From NCBI GenBank assembly GCA_015478765.1, contig JADMKR010000124.1, forward strand, positions 1-21,502: 21,502 nt of DNA. Direction: 5' to 3'. Below the pieces are notes generated by a model, which had not been told where the DNA came from, did not search any database, and worked only from the letters and a program-made list of their open reading frames with translations. The position numbers and the translations under genes were made by a program. Source of the stretch: Flavobacterium sp. (GTDB lineage Bacteria; Bacteroidota; Bacteroidia; Flavobacteriales; Flavobacteriaceae). Below are positions 1 to 7,930 of this stretch, piece after piece (position 1 is the first letter of the stretch; the number at the start of each line of letters is the position of its first letter).

Positions 1-323
1 TCATTACAGCAATTTCGCTGATATTTGCCGGTGCCGCAGGCAATATAATCGACTCGGTCTTCTACAGAGTGATTTTCAGTGACAGCCATGGCCAGTTAGC
101 CACGCTTTTTACCGATGAACCATACGGGAAATTATTTTACGGCAAGGTGGTGGATATGTTGTATTTTCCCATCATTGATGATTACCTTCTTCCTGAATGG
201 GTGCCAATGTGGGGCGGACAGACATTTACTTTTTTTAATGCGATCTTCAACATAGCTGATATGGCCATTTCAACAGGTCTCGGAATTCTGATCGTGTTCA
301 ACAAAAAGGCTTTTTCGCATTAA
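1..323 (+). CDS. lspA: Lipoprotein signal peptidase (signal peptidase II), 3' part only
   Basis: The reading frame is open from base 3, so the 5' part lies outside the window; 106 C-terminal residues are present. LspA is an inner-membrane aspartyl protease that removes the signal peptide of prolipoproteins before the lipidated cysteine. Visible family blocks are GAAGNIID near the left edge, KVVDML (first catalytic Asp, codon at 153-155) and FNIADMAIS (second catalytic Asp), followed by the last hydrophobic helix. The GNIID-S form (usual GNxxDR with Ser for Arg) and the long loop before VVDM are, from memory, usual in Bacteroidota. The stop codon (321-323) overlaps the stop codon of the convergent fthC gene. 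Several envelope proteins in this window carry lipoboxes that this enzyme would process. The truncation is a window edge, not a broken gene. Confidence 0.93.
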   Translation, partial: ITAISLIFAGAAGNIIDSVFYRVIFSDSHGQLATLFTDEPYGKLFYGKVVDMLYFPIIDDYLLPEWVPMWGGQTFTFFNAIFNIADMAISTGLGILIVFNKKAFSH

Positions 324-889
324 AATTTGTAGATTTTCGAAGGAGTAACGCAATAATCCAATCGGATGTCGCTGTCAAGTATTTCTCCACAACTGTCTTC
401 GGGTTCAAAGAATGATATTCCGATTTTTACAGTTTCTGGTCGGCATTTAGCCAAAAACCGGTCGTAAAAACCTTTTCCGTAACCAATTCGATTTCCGGCC
501 TTATCATACGCCAGCAGCGGTACAAATACAACATCGATTTTTTCGGGCGAGATTAGTATTCCGTCCACAGGCTCGGGAATACCATAATCGTTGACTGAAA
601 TCTTCGTTGCGTCGGTTAACAGAAAGTGATCCATTTCCCGTGTAGTGAAGTCGCTTTTCGAAATAATGGTTTCCTTATCCTTTCCGGCGAGAATATGTAA
701 AATGTATTCGGTGTTGACTTCGTTGTGCCTGACAATGGGCAGGAAGAGGTGAAAATACCGGTGGGTCCAAATATCCAGAAGCAATACATTATTGGCAATT
801 GCCATACTGAAATTCTCGATTTCTTCTGCCGATAATTGTTTGCGAAGTTGTCGATATCTGTTTCGTATGTAGGATTTACTCGTATTCAT
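320..889 (-). CDS. fthC: 5-formyltetrahydrofolate cyclo-ligase
   Basis: The 189-residue product matches the usual family length (about 180-200). The enzyme uses ATP to convert 5-formyltetrahydrofolate to 5,10-methenyltetrahydrofolate, a salvage step in cytosolic one-carbon metabolism. Diagnostic features are an N-terminal basic helix with RNRYRQLRKQLS, the central VNTEYILH region, DVVFVPLLAYDKAGNRIGYG and the nucleotide/folate-binding signature GYGKGFYDRFL near the C-terminus. The frame stays open further upstream (to 1009), but those residues lie inside the preceding gene and look unlike the family. The ATG at 887-889 gives the canonical N-terminus, so I chose it. That start overlaps the end of the upstream aspartoacylase-like gene by 14 bp, which implies co-transcription and probably translational coupling. 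No separate promoter is visible. Confidence 0.93.
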   Translation of the reverse strand: MNTSKSYIRNRYRQLRKQLSAEEIENFSMAIANNVLLLDIWTHRYFHLFLPIVRHNEVNTEYILHILAGKDKETIISKSDFTTREMDHFLLTDATKISVNDYGIPEPVDGILISPEKIDVVFVPLLAYDKAGNRIGYGKGFYDRFLAKCRPETVKIGISFFEPEDSCGEILDSDIRLDYCVTPSKIYKF

Positions 890-1859
890 CGGTCGGAATT
901 GCGTTTGAAACATGATAGATAGCATCGCCCTGATAAACGATAGGTGAATGGTTGGCATTGATAATATAGCCATCGTTGGGCGCCTTGACTTTTTTTTCAA
1001 ATTTGCCAAATGGATCGGTAATTCGGCCCAATGTATCGCCTTTTTTCACAAAACTTCCGATCAACGCGTTGTCGTGAAACAATCCGGAACACTGCGCCCT
1101 GACCCAACCTGATTTATATATGTAAATCGTCGGCGTATCAATGGCAATCGGCGAATGTTTGGTATTGAGCATATTCAGCGAAGCAAGAAATCGGGTGGCG
1201 CCTTCAACTCCCATTTGTGCGATTCCTGGGTTTATATCCAATGACTTACCGCCTTCAAACAACAATATCTTTACGTTGTGTTTCATCGCCGCACTGCGGA
1301 AGGAACCGGTGATGTTCTTGGAATAAAGCGTGAAAGGCGCATTGAATATGTCGGCCAATTTCTTTAGATCGGCGTCATTGCGAACAATTCGTATCTGCGC
1401 AGCGTTGAACCGACTGGCTCCACCTGCATGAAAATCGACACAATAATCGACCACCGGTAATATTTCCTTGATGATATGGTAAGCAAACCGGCTGGCCAAT
1501 GACCCATTTTTACTGCCGGGAAAAACGCGATTCAAGTCCCGTCCATCCGGAAATTCGCGCGATTTGTTTACAAAACCGAAAACATTTATCACCGGCATAC
1601 AAATAATCGTCCCTGTCTTTGGAATGTTGATTTTTTGAGTGATTATACGACGCACTACTTCGACACCGTTGATTTCATCGCCATGTATGCCGGCTGAAAA
1701 CAACACCACCGGTCCCGGCAGCTTTGAACGCTCAATGATAACCGGAATTTTGAGTTTGGTCGTTGTGTGGAGTTTCGCAATTTCCATATAAAGAGTCCTG
1801 CTTTCTCCGGGCGGTATGGTTTCTCCTAAAATTGTAAGTGGCGCAACGGGTTTTCGCAT
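876..1859 (-). CDS. Succinylglutamate desuccinylase/aspartoacylase family zinc hydrolase
   Basis: A 327-residue M14-like metallocarboxypeptidase-fold hydrolase that should cleave an N-acyl group from an amino acid or similar amide. Zinc ligands are visible as GIHGDE (His59, Glu62) and DFHAGG (His144). DLNRVFPG is the substrate-arginine region, and LFEGG (Glu202) fits the catalytic glutamate. The C-terminal ~80 residues (GSFVKKGDTLGRI ... VKAPNDGYIINANHSPIVYQGD) form a lipoyl/biotinyl-like beta domain seen in many bacterial members. The substrate cannot be read from sequence, so specific names such as AstE or AspA are not justified. It is the first gene of a two-gene unit with fthC (14-bp overlap) and is divergent from uvrC across an 88-bp spacer. 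A weak promoter-like match (TACTTTTA, minus strand) lies just upstream. Confidence 0.88.
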   Translation of the reverse strand: MRKPVAPLTILGETIPPGESRTLYMEIAKLHTTTKLKIPVIIERSKLPGPVVLFSAGIHGDEINGVEVVRRIITQKINIPKTGTIICMPVINVFGFVNKSREFPDGRDLNRVFPGSKNGSLASRFAYHIIKEILPVVDYCVDFHAGGASRFNAAQIRIVRNDADLKKLADIFNAPFTLYSKNITGSFRSAAMKHNVKILLFEGGKSLDINPGIAQMGVEGATRFLASLNMLNTKHSPIAIDTPTIYIYKSGWVRAQCSGLFHDNALIGSFVKKGDTLGRITDPFGKFEKKVKAPNDGYIINANHSPIVYQGDAIYHVSNAIPTDEYE

Positions 1860-1909
1860 AAATACATGAAAGTATAAAAGTAGTTAAAATATATTTGAGG
1901 AAAAGTTGC

Positions 1910-1919
1910 GGCAGCTGCC
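1910..1919. repeat. Perfect 10-bp palindrome in the divergent aspartoacylase/uvrC spacer
   Basis: GGCAGCTGCC is fully self-complementary. It sits 16 bp upstream of the uvrC promoter element and about 50 bp upstream of the divergent start. A regulator-binding site is possible, but a 10-bp palindrome can also arise by chance. Confidence 0.35.
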
Positions 1920-1935
1920 ATTGGCTCATTTTCGT

Positions 1936-1943
1936 TAACTTTG
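1936..1943 (+). promoter_or_regulatory. Bacteroidota -7 promoter element TAACTTTG of uvrC
   Basis: TAACTTTG is an exact match to the phylum's TAnnTTTG element. It ends only 4 bp before the uvrC ATG at 1948. Since transcription normally begins a few bases after this element, the mRNA should start at or within a few bases of the start codon, giving a leaderless or near-leaderless message. No good TTG/TTTG -33 element is seen at ideal spacing. Confidence 0.65.
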
Positions 1944-1947
1944 CGCC

Positions 1948-3750
1948 ATGGAATTGCCGTCACTTGCGTTACAGATTCAAACCTTGCCTGATAGCCCGGG
2001 TGTGTACCAATTTTACGATAAAGACAGTAAGTTGTTGTATGTTGGGAAGGCCCGCCATCTCAAAAAGCGGGTGTCATCTTATTTCAATAAAGTTCACGAT
2101 ATCGGAAGGACGAATGTCATGGTTCGTAAAATCAGGACGATTAAACATATTGTCGTGGCAACTGAAAGCGATGCGCTGCTGCTTGAGAACAACCTGATAA
2201 AAACATTGCAGCCACGGTATAATGTCCTGCTTCGGGACGATAAGACTTACCCCTGGATTTGTATCAAAAAGGAACCTTTTTCACGTATATTCTCAACCCG
2301 CCAGATGATTCGCGACGGATCGGAGTATTTTGGTCCGTATACGAGTTTTAAGACAGTACATACCATCCTCGATTTAATACGCGAACTTTATCCGCTACGG
2401 ACTTGCAATTACGATTTGACGCCTACAAATATCGAATCGGGTAAATACAAAGTCTGTTTGGAATACCATATCGGAAACTGCAAGGGTCCCTGTGAAGCAC
2501 ATCAGTCGTTACACGACTACCAGCAAAACGTCGATGCCATTCGCGAAATACTGAAGGGGAATTTTAAAGAGAGCATGCGGGATTTCAAAAAGCAAATGAA
2601 TGAATTGGCGGCCGACATGCAATTTGAACAGGCACAGCGCATCAAAGAAAAAATGGAAGTACTGGAAAAATACCAGTCTCGTTCGATGGTAGCCAATCCC
2701 CGAATAACCAACGTAGATGTTTTTTCTATCGTTTCTGATGAAAGTGCCGCCTACATCAACTTTCTGCAAATTGCCCATGGCTCGGTGGTCCGATCACATA
2801 CACTCGAGCTCAAAAAGCGCTTGGAGGAATCGGACGAAGAGTTACTGGAACTTGGGATCATTGAAATCCGATCGCGATTCCGACTGACAACACGCGAAGT
2901 GATTGTGCCTTTTTCGATTGATTTAGGCGAAAATCTAAAAGTTACCGTGCCGCAGTTGGGCGATAAAAAGCAGATTTTGGACCTTTCGCTTCGCAATGCG
3001 AAATTCTACCGAATGGAACAATTGAAGCAACTTCAGATAGTTGACCCCGACCGGCATACCAAACGAATCATGTCGCAAATGCAAAAGGATCTCCGACTTC
3101 CAACTGAACCGCGGCATATAGAATGTTTCGATAATTCCAATATTCAGGGCAGCAATCCGGTGGCGGCATGCGTGGTTTTTAAAGACGGGAAAGCCAGCAA
3201 AAAGGATTATCGGCATTACAATATCAAATCGGTTGAAGGACCCAACGATTTTGCCTCTATGGAAGAAGTTGTGTACCGGCGGTACAAAAGATTATTGGAT
3301 GAACATGAACCTTTGCCCGATCTTATAATCATCGATGGAGGGAAAGGCCAGTTGTCATCCGCCCTGAAAAGCCTCGACCAACTGGAATTGCGCGGGAAAA
3401 TCGCAATAATCGGTATAGCAAAACGATTGGAGGAATTGTTTTATCCGGGTGATCCTGTGCCGTTATACTTAGACAAGAAATCCGAAACGCTAAAGATTAT
3501 CCAGCAGTTGCGAAATGAAGCGCACCGGTTTGGGATATCATTCCACCGCAATAAACGTAGCAAGGGCGCGCTCCAAACATCGATCGAATCGATTCCCGGA
3601 ATCGGCGAGAAAACCATGACAGCACTTATCTCGCATTTCAAATCGGTAAAAAGATTGAAACTTGCATCGGAACAGGAGATTTCGGCAGTTGTCGGGCTTT
3701 CAAAAGCAAAAAAAATTACCGACTTTTACAAATCAACAAACAGCGATTGA
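1948..3750 (+). CDS. uvrC: Excinuclease ABC subunit C
   Basis: A 600-residue UvrC, close to the usual ~600-610. It is the dual-incision nuclease of nucleotide excision repair and acts on UvrB-bound damaged DNA. Domains in order: GIY-YIG nuclease at ~13-95 (GVY at 18-20, YVGKA at 31-35, LLLENNLIK near 77-84) for the 3' cut; four cysteines C153, C170, C178 and C182 matching the [4Fe-4S]-ligand region reported in E. coli UvrC; UVR/UvrB-binding coiled coil at ~203-240; RNase H-like endonuclease at ~380-530 for the 5' cut, with D395 (ECFDNSN), D463 (IIDGGKGQL) and H526 (EAHRFGI); and tandem helix-hairpin-helix at ~545-595 (SIPGIGEKT, VVGLSKAKK). All catalytic residues are present. The patatin-like gene begins 1 bp after its stop, so the two are probably co-transcribed. 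Confidence 0.97.
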   Translation: MELPSLALQIQTLPDSPGVYQFYDKDSKLLYVGKARHLKKRVSSYFNKVHDIGRTNVMVRKIRTIKHIVVATESDALLLENNLIKTLQPRYNVLLRDDKTYPWICIKKEPFSRIFSTRQMIRDGSEYFGPYTSFKTVHTILDLIRELYPLRTCNYDLTPTNIESGKYKVCLEYHIGNCKGPCEAHQSLHDYQQNVDAIREILKGNFKESMRDFKKQMNELAADMQFEQAQRIKEKMEVLEKYQSRSMVANPRITNVDVFSIVSDESAAYINFLQIAHGSVVRSHTLELKKRLEESDEELLELGIIEIRSRFRLTTREVIVPFSIDLGENLKVTVPQLGDKKQILDLSLRNAKFYRMEQLKQLQIVDPDRHTKRIMSQMQKDLRLPTEPRHIECFDNSNIQGSNPVAACVVFKDGKASKKDYRHYNIKSVEGPNDFASMEEVVYRRYKRLLDEHEPLPDLIIIDGGKGQLSSALKSLDQLELRGKIAIIGIAKRLEELFYPGDPVPLYLDKKSETLKIIQQLRNEAHRFGISFHRNKRSKGALQTSIESIPGIGEKTMTALISHFKSVKRLKLASEQEISAVVGLSKAKKITDFYKSTNSD

Positions 3751-3751
3751 C

Positions 3752-5965
3752 ATGAGGAATTTGCTACTGGCGTTTATACTGACGTGCTATAGCGTCGTTT
3801 CGGCACAGCAGCAAGAAAAGACGACCAAAAGTAGCAGGCCCAAAGTAGGTTTGGTACTGAGTGGCGGAGGCGCTAAAGGTTTTGCACACATCGGTGTATT
3901 AAAAGTGCTGGAGGAAGCCGGCGTCGAAATAAGCTATATTGGCGGTACGAGCATGGGCGCGATCGTGGGCGGACTTTACGCATCGGGTTATAATGCAAGT
4001 CAGATCGATTCGATTTTTACTGCCACCGATTTTGACGCGTTGCTCCAGGATTACATTCCCCGTGCTGCAAAGAATTTTTACGGCAAACGCAATGATGAGG
4101 TTTACGCCATATCGCTACCTTTCGAAAAATTCCGCGTAGGTGTCCCGAGTGCCTACTCGAAAGGTTTGTACAATTATAATTTGCTTACCAAACTGACTCA
4201 TGATGTAAGGCATATCAAAGATTTTAGCAAACTGCCGATTCCATTTTTATGTATCGGTACTGATATCGAAAGCGGGGAATCGGTGTTGCTCGATACCGGT
4301 TATTTACCCCAGGCTATGTTGGCCAGCGCCGCATTTCCATCATTATTTTCACCCGTGGAAATTAACGGCCGGCTATTAGTGGACGGTGGCGTGACCAATA
4401 ATTATCCTATTCATGAACTTAAAAAACTGGGCGCCGAGTATATTATCGGGGTCGATGTGCAGGACGATCTGAAAGACCGGACCGATCTTACCGATGCCAC
4501 GCGAATACTGGTGCAGATTTCTAACTTGCAAATGATGCAGGCGATGAAACGAAAAATCGCCGAAACCGATGTTTATATAAAGCCCGACATTACCGATTTC
4601 AGCGTTATCTCGTTCGATCAAGGCCGTGCGATTATCGAAAAAGGCGAACAGGCGGCCCGAGTTCATCTCGAGGAATTCAAGCGATTGGGAACACCGGAAT
4701 ATAAACGTGATGATAAAGCAGTGTCGACCGACAGTCTTAGTATTGCGGGCATTTCGATCAACCCGCTGGAAAACTTTACCCGATCGTATGTGATGGGTAA
4801 ACTTCGGTTTAAAGGCGGCGAAAAAATATCCTACCGCGACCTGAAAATGGGCATTGACAACCTTAGTGCAACTCAAAGCTTTAGCTCAATTAGTTATACG
4901 TTGGAGAAAGTGGGCGATGAAGATGTGGTTTCGCTGCGTTTGACCGAAAATCCGGTGCGTACTTCGTTGCGGTTCGGACTGCATTACGATGGATTGTACA
5001 AAAGCGCTATTTTGGCCAATATCACGCAGAAAAAAGTTTTTCTCAAGAACGACGTTGCGTCATTCGATCTCGTGTTGGGCGACAATTTCCGGTATAATTT
5101 TGATTACTATGTCGACAATGGCTTTTATTTCAGCTTCGGACTGAAATCGCGCCTTTACAGGTTTAATCGGAATGTGGGTTCCGATTTCAGCAGCGGCCAA
5201 TTGCTTGAAGATTTAAACCTGAACAGTATCAACATCGATTTCTCCGAAATCACTAATCAGATATATCTGCAAACGATCTTTATTCAGAAATTCATGATTG
5301 GTGCCGGTGTAGAACATAAGCATCTGCGAATAAAATCGGAGACAATCCAAACCTCACAGCCGGTGCTGGAAGACAGCGATTATCTGAGCGCGTTCGGCTA
5401 TTTGAAATACGATTCCTATGATAACAAGTATTTCCCAAAACGAGGCTGGTTCTTCTCGGGCGACTTTCATTCTTATCTAAGTTCGTCCGATTTTACCGGT
5501 GACTTTGTCCCGTTTTCAATTGCTAAAGGTCACACCGGACTTGCCACCACAATATTTCCACGTACTACATTGCGAATTGAATCTGAAGCCGGTTTCGCAA
5601 TCGGAGATGAATCGGTGCCGTTTTTTGATTTCCTGCTGGGAGGTTATGGTTTCCATCCACTTAACAACATCCGGCCATTTTACGGGTATAATTTTTTGGA
5701 TATAGGAGGTGACAGTTACATTTCGGGAATTGTAACGCTTGATTATGAGATATTCAAAAAGAACCACATCAATTTTTCGGCAAATTATGCCAATGTGGAG
5801 GACAACCTGTTTGACGATATAAATTGGCTATACAAAGCCAAATACTCCGGCTACGCGCTCGGCTACGGACTTGAGACCATAATTGGACCGGTCGAAATTA
5901 AATATTCGTGGTCGCCAGAACACTCGAGAGGATTTACCTGGTTTTCTGTGGGATTTTGGTTTTAA
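3752..5965 (+). CDS. Patatin-like phospholipase with C-terminal outer-membrane barrel (type Vd-like)
   Basis: A 737-residue exported protein. I chose the ATG at 3752, 1 bp after the uvrC stop, because it gives a signal peptide (MRNLLLAFILTCYSVVSAQQ, cleavage after SA) immediately before the enzyme. The frame also stays open further upstream, inside uvrC. The patatin domain covers ~31-240, with the oxyanion glycine loop GGGAKG at 38-43, nucleophile motif GTSMG with Ser67, and DGG with catalytic Asp211, so the Ser-Asp dyad is intact. A POTRA-like segment follows at ~370-430. The rest, ~435-737, is an alternating, aromatic-rich Omp85/surface-antigen-type beta barrel ending in the outer-membrane signature VGFWF. 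This patatin-POTRA-barrel order is that of the PlpD family. The expected activity is lipid acyl hydrolysis at the outer membrane; the substrate is unknown. Confidence 0.92.
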   Translation: MRNLLLAFILTCYSVVSAQQQEKTTKSSRPKVGLVLSGGGAKGFAHIGVLKVLEEAGVEISYIGGTSMGAIVGGLYASGYNASQIDSIFTATDFDALLQDYIPRAAKNFYGKRNDEVYAISLPFEKFRVGVPSAYSKGLYNYNLLTKLTHDVRHIKDFSKLPIPFLCIGTDIESGESVLLDTGYLPQAMLASAAFPSLFSPVEINGRLLVDGGVTNNYPIHELKKLGAEYIIGVDVQDDLKDRTDLTDATRILVQISNLQMMQAMKRKIAETDVYIKPDITDFSVISFDQGRAIIEKGEQAARVHLEEFKRLGTPEYKRDDKAVSTDSLSIAGISINPLENFTRSYVMGKLRFKGGEKISYRDLKMGIDNLSATQSFSSISYTLEKVGDEDVVSLRLTENPVRTSLRFGLHYDGLYKSAILANITQKKVFLKNDVASFDLVLGDNFRYNFDYYVDNGFYFSFGLKSRLYRFNRNVGSDFSSGQLLEDLNLNSINIDFSEITNQIYLQTIFIQKFMIGAGVEHKHLRIKSETIQTSQPVLEDSDYLSAFGYLKYDSYDNKYFPKRGWFFSGDFHSYLSSSDFTGDFVPFSIAKGHTGLATTIFPRTTLRIESEAGFAIGDESVPFFDFLLGGYGFHPLNNIRPFYGYNFLDIGGDSYISGIVTLDYEIFKKNHINFSANYANVEDNLFDDINWLYKAKYSGYALGYGLETIIGPVEIKYSWSPEHSRGFTWFSVGFWF

Positions 5966-5968
5966 CGT

Positions 5969-6121
5969 CTATAATTCGCGCTCAGGCTCGTCATCATTTT
6001 CGCTGAAAGAGTCCGGTTCGGGTCTCGGCTTTGTTGTAAGCACCCTGTAGAAAAAATATAGTGTAAAAGACAGCACCAACCCCTGGGTTACGATCATCGT
6101 TATTAAAGCTTCGGTATTCAT
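5969..6121 (-). CDS. Small single-helix subunit of the adjacent sodium symporter (MetS-like)
   Basis: A 50-codon ORF from ATG 6119-6121 to TAG 5969-5971. It begins 17 bp after the stop of the NSS symporter on the same strand. Its product starts MNTEALITMIVTQGLVLSFT, continues as one hydrophobic helix (about residues 6-28, ending YFFYRVL), then has a short cytosolic tail rich in Pro, Asp and Glu. This matches the MetS-type small subunits encoded next to bacterial NSS transporters (as in the Corynebacterium MetPS system): very short, one helix, charged tail. It also fills the otherwise empty gap up to the convergent patatin gene (4 bp between the stop codons). The family assignment rests on size, topology and position, so an unrelated small membrane protein remains possible. 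Confidence 0.75.
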   Translation of the reverse strand: MNTEALITMIVTQGLVLSFTLYFFYRVLTTKPRPEPDSFSENDDEPEREL

Positions 6122-6138
6122 CTGAATAAAGTTTTAAA

Positions 6139-7809
6139 TTATAGTGTTGCCCGGCCTTCGCGGCGACGCTTTTTAAATGCGAAATATACCAGTAAACTTA
6201 TGAATATAAATAGACCTAATAGCAGGAATCGCGCAAGGTTTAAATAAAACATACGTTCTTCCAATGTGTCTATTAGTACAGCATCGGTGCTGGCGGCAAT
6301 TTGCTCATAGATGCCTGCGTGGGTGATTGTTTTTACAATTGATCCATTGTCGAGTGCCCAGCCATTTCCAGACATTAAGCTGCTAAGATTCCCTGACCAG
6401 TCATTGTTTAAAGGTTTGAATAGCGACCCGAGGAATATGATTATAAGCATAATTGGGGTAACGAACTTTATGATAAAGCGGTAAATCGATGGCACTTTGA
6501 TATCGGCACCACTTGTGATTTCTGCCCAGCCTTTTTTCATTCCGAATACCCACGAGAACAAAATTGTTTCAAGCATCGCAAATACTACAAGGCTTACGGT
6601 ACCAGCCCAATAATCGTATTCATCGAAAACGCCCTGGTTATAGAACAATACAGTTGGTAGTCCCATCAATAGAATCAACGCGCCAAATGACCACGCACCT
6701 TTGTTTCTTCCCCAATTAAATTCATCCCGCATAAAGCCCATCCACGGTGTCCCCATTGCCAGTGATGATGTTATTCCCGCAAAAAACAATAATCCAAACC
6801 AGAATAGTCCGGCCAGCGCCGCCAACACCGGACCCCATTGCTGGAACAAATACGGCATTGTTTGGAACGCCATGCCGAAACCTGCATTTTCGATAACCCA
6901 GTCGAGACCAAGATAGCCGGCCGCAATAGGTATTACGATCAAGCTGCCTAAACAAACCTCTACGAACTCGTTCATGAATCCCGCCGAAACCGCATTTAAT
7001 GCAATGTCATCCTTAGGTTTTATATAAGCGGCATAGCAATGAATGGTACCCATACCTACCGATAATGTGAAAAATATTTGTCCGGCAGCTGCCATCCATA
7101 CTTTTAAATCCAGAAGTGATTCGTATTGTGGTGTCCACAGAAAGTTGAGGCCGTCCCATGCGTTCGCATCCGGAAACATTTCCGAGGCGCCGCTGGTTCC
7201 GAGTGTGAGCCCGCGTACGGCTAAGATAATTCCGAAAAGTATCAGCAACGGCATTCCAATTTTCGCCACTTTTTCAATGCCTTTCAGTCCTTTCGATAAT
7301 ATGTAAGTGTTTAATAGTAAGCAAAGTATGTAAAATATTATGGCTTCGTAAGGCAGCCCGGTAGTTGATTCAGAAATATTTACATATGAATTGAAAAACT
7401 CAGCCACGCCTGTCTGGCCCATACCTTCAAATGTTCCCGCCAGTGAGTGGAAAACATAGGACATTGTCCACGACTCAATATAACAATAGTAAGCCGCCAC
7501 AGCGACATTGGTAAAAATCCCAAAAACACCAATGTATTTCAGAACCCGTCCTTTGACCATCGAGTCAAGGATATACGGAGTGCTATGGTTGCCAAACTTG
7601 CCTCCGAACCGCCCCGAGGCCCATTCGATATACAATAGCGGAATTCCCATCAAGAGAAAACAAACCAGATACGGGATGATGAATGCGCCACCACCATTTT
7701 GCACTGCCTGCACCGGAAAACGAAGAAAATTTCCAAGTCCGACAGCATTACCCGCCATTGCCAGGATTAACCCTGTCCTGGTACCCCAGGATTCTGATTT
7801 TATTGCCAT
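6139..7809 (-). CDS. Sodium-dependent amino-acid symporter, NSS/SNF family
   Basis: A 556-residue, probably 12-helix inner-membrane transporter of the neurotransmitter:sodium symporter family, which couples sodium influx to uptake of amino acids or related compounds. The start MAIKSESWGTRTGLILAMAG is the family's canonical N-terminus, so I used the ATG at 7807-7809 rather than the longer open frame to 7857. Helix 1 carries GNAVGLGNFLRFP, the sodium/substrate unwound region, with Leu in place of the usual Trp of GNxWRFP. Helix 6 carries FFTLSVGMGTIHCYAAY, and GFMNEF and GITSSLAMG further on are also family-like. A MetS-like small subunit follows 17 bp downstream. The gene is divergent from hmgA-hppD, which suggests, but does not show, that it imports an aromatic amino acid. 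A TATCTTTG promoter element lies upstream. Confidence 0.94.
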   Translation of the reverse strand: MAIKSESWGTRTGLILAMAGNAVGLGNFLRFPVQAVQNGGGAFIIPYLVCFLLMGIPLLYIEWASGRFGGKFGNHSTPYILDSMVKGRVLKYIGVFGIFTNVAVAAYYCYIESWTMSYVFHSLAGTFEGMGQTGVAEFFNSYVNISESTTGLPYEAIIFYILCLLLNTYILSKGLKGIEKVAKIGMPLLILFGIILAVRGLTLGTSGASEMFPDANAWDGLNFLWTPQYESLLDLKVWMAAAGQIFFTLSVGMGTIHCYAAYIKPKDDIALNAVSAGFMNEFVEVCLGSLIVIPIAAGYLGLDWVIENAGFGMAFQTMPYLFQQWGPVLAALAGLFWFGLLFFAGITSSLAMGTPWMGFMRDEFNWGRNKGAWSFGALILLMGLPTVLFYNQGVFDEYDYWAGTVSLVVFAMLETILFSWVFGMKKGWAEITSGADIKVPSIYRFIIKFVTPIMLIIIFLGSLFKPLNNDWSGNLSSLMSGNGWALDNGSIVKTITHAGIYEQIAASTDAVLIDTLEERMFYLNLARFLLLGLFIFISLLVYFAFKKRRREGRATL

Positions 7810-7840
7810 AAAAGATTTTGCGAAAATGTTAATAGATTGC

Positions 7841-7848
7841 CAAAGATA
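7841..7848 (-). promoter_or_regulatory. -7 promoter element TATCTTTG of the sodium symporter gene
   Basis: On the minus strand TATCTTTG is an exact TAnnTTTG match, 31 bp upstream of the chosen ATG at 7809. This leaves a leader of roughly 25 nt. No convincing -33 TTTG is seen at standard spacing. Upstream of it lies the inverted repeat at 7857-7869. Confidence 0.6.
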
Positions 7849-7856
7849 AAAAAACA

Positions 7857-7869
7857 ATCGTAAAACGAT
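7857..7869. repeat. Inverted repeat ATCGT-AAA-ACGAT between the symporter promoter elements
   Basis: Two perfect 5-bp arms around an AAA spacer. It starts 8 bp upstream of the symporter's -7 element, where a bound regulator would block RNA polymerase. Short enough that chance cannot be excluded. Confidence 0.4.
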
Positions 7870-7913
7870 ATTTTTAGTTGCAAAAGCTCATTAAATGCAG
7901 AAATTAGGTGCAT

Positions 7914-7930
7914 GGCAGTTTCAAACTACC
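7914..7930. repeat. 17-bp imperfect palindrome, candidate operator between symporter and hmgA
   Basis: GGCAGTTTCAAACTACC reads GG-n-AGTTT-C-AAACT-n-CC, with 7 of 8 pairs complementary around a central C. Size and symmetry resemble binding sites of dimeric regulators. It lies between the symporter promoter and the possible hmgA promoter, so one protein could control both directions. No regulator gene is present in the window. Confidence 0.45.

Noticed and set aside
1..323. Reading the short ATG-initiated ORF at 69 as a complete small gene
   Set aside because: The frame is open to the left edge and its upstream residues contain the LspA block GAAGNIID, so it is a truncated lspA.
1895..2197. 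100-codon plus-strand ORF overlapping the start of uvrC in another frame
   Set aside because: It is out of frame with a clear UvrC GIY-YIG domain, and its Cys/Arg-rich composition is typical of an off-frame shadow.
4376..4876. 166-codon minus-strand ORF inside the patatin-like gene
   Set aside because: It lies wholly within a well-supported CDS on the other strand, with low-complexity, His/Phe-rich composition and no recognisable domain; an antisense shadow.
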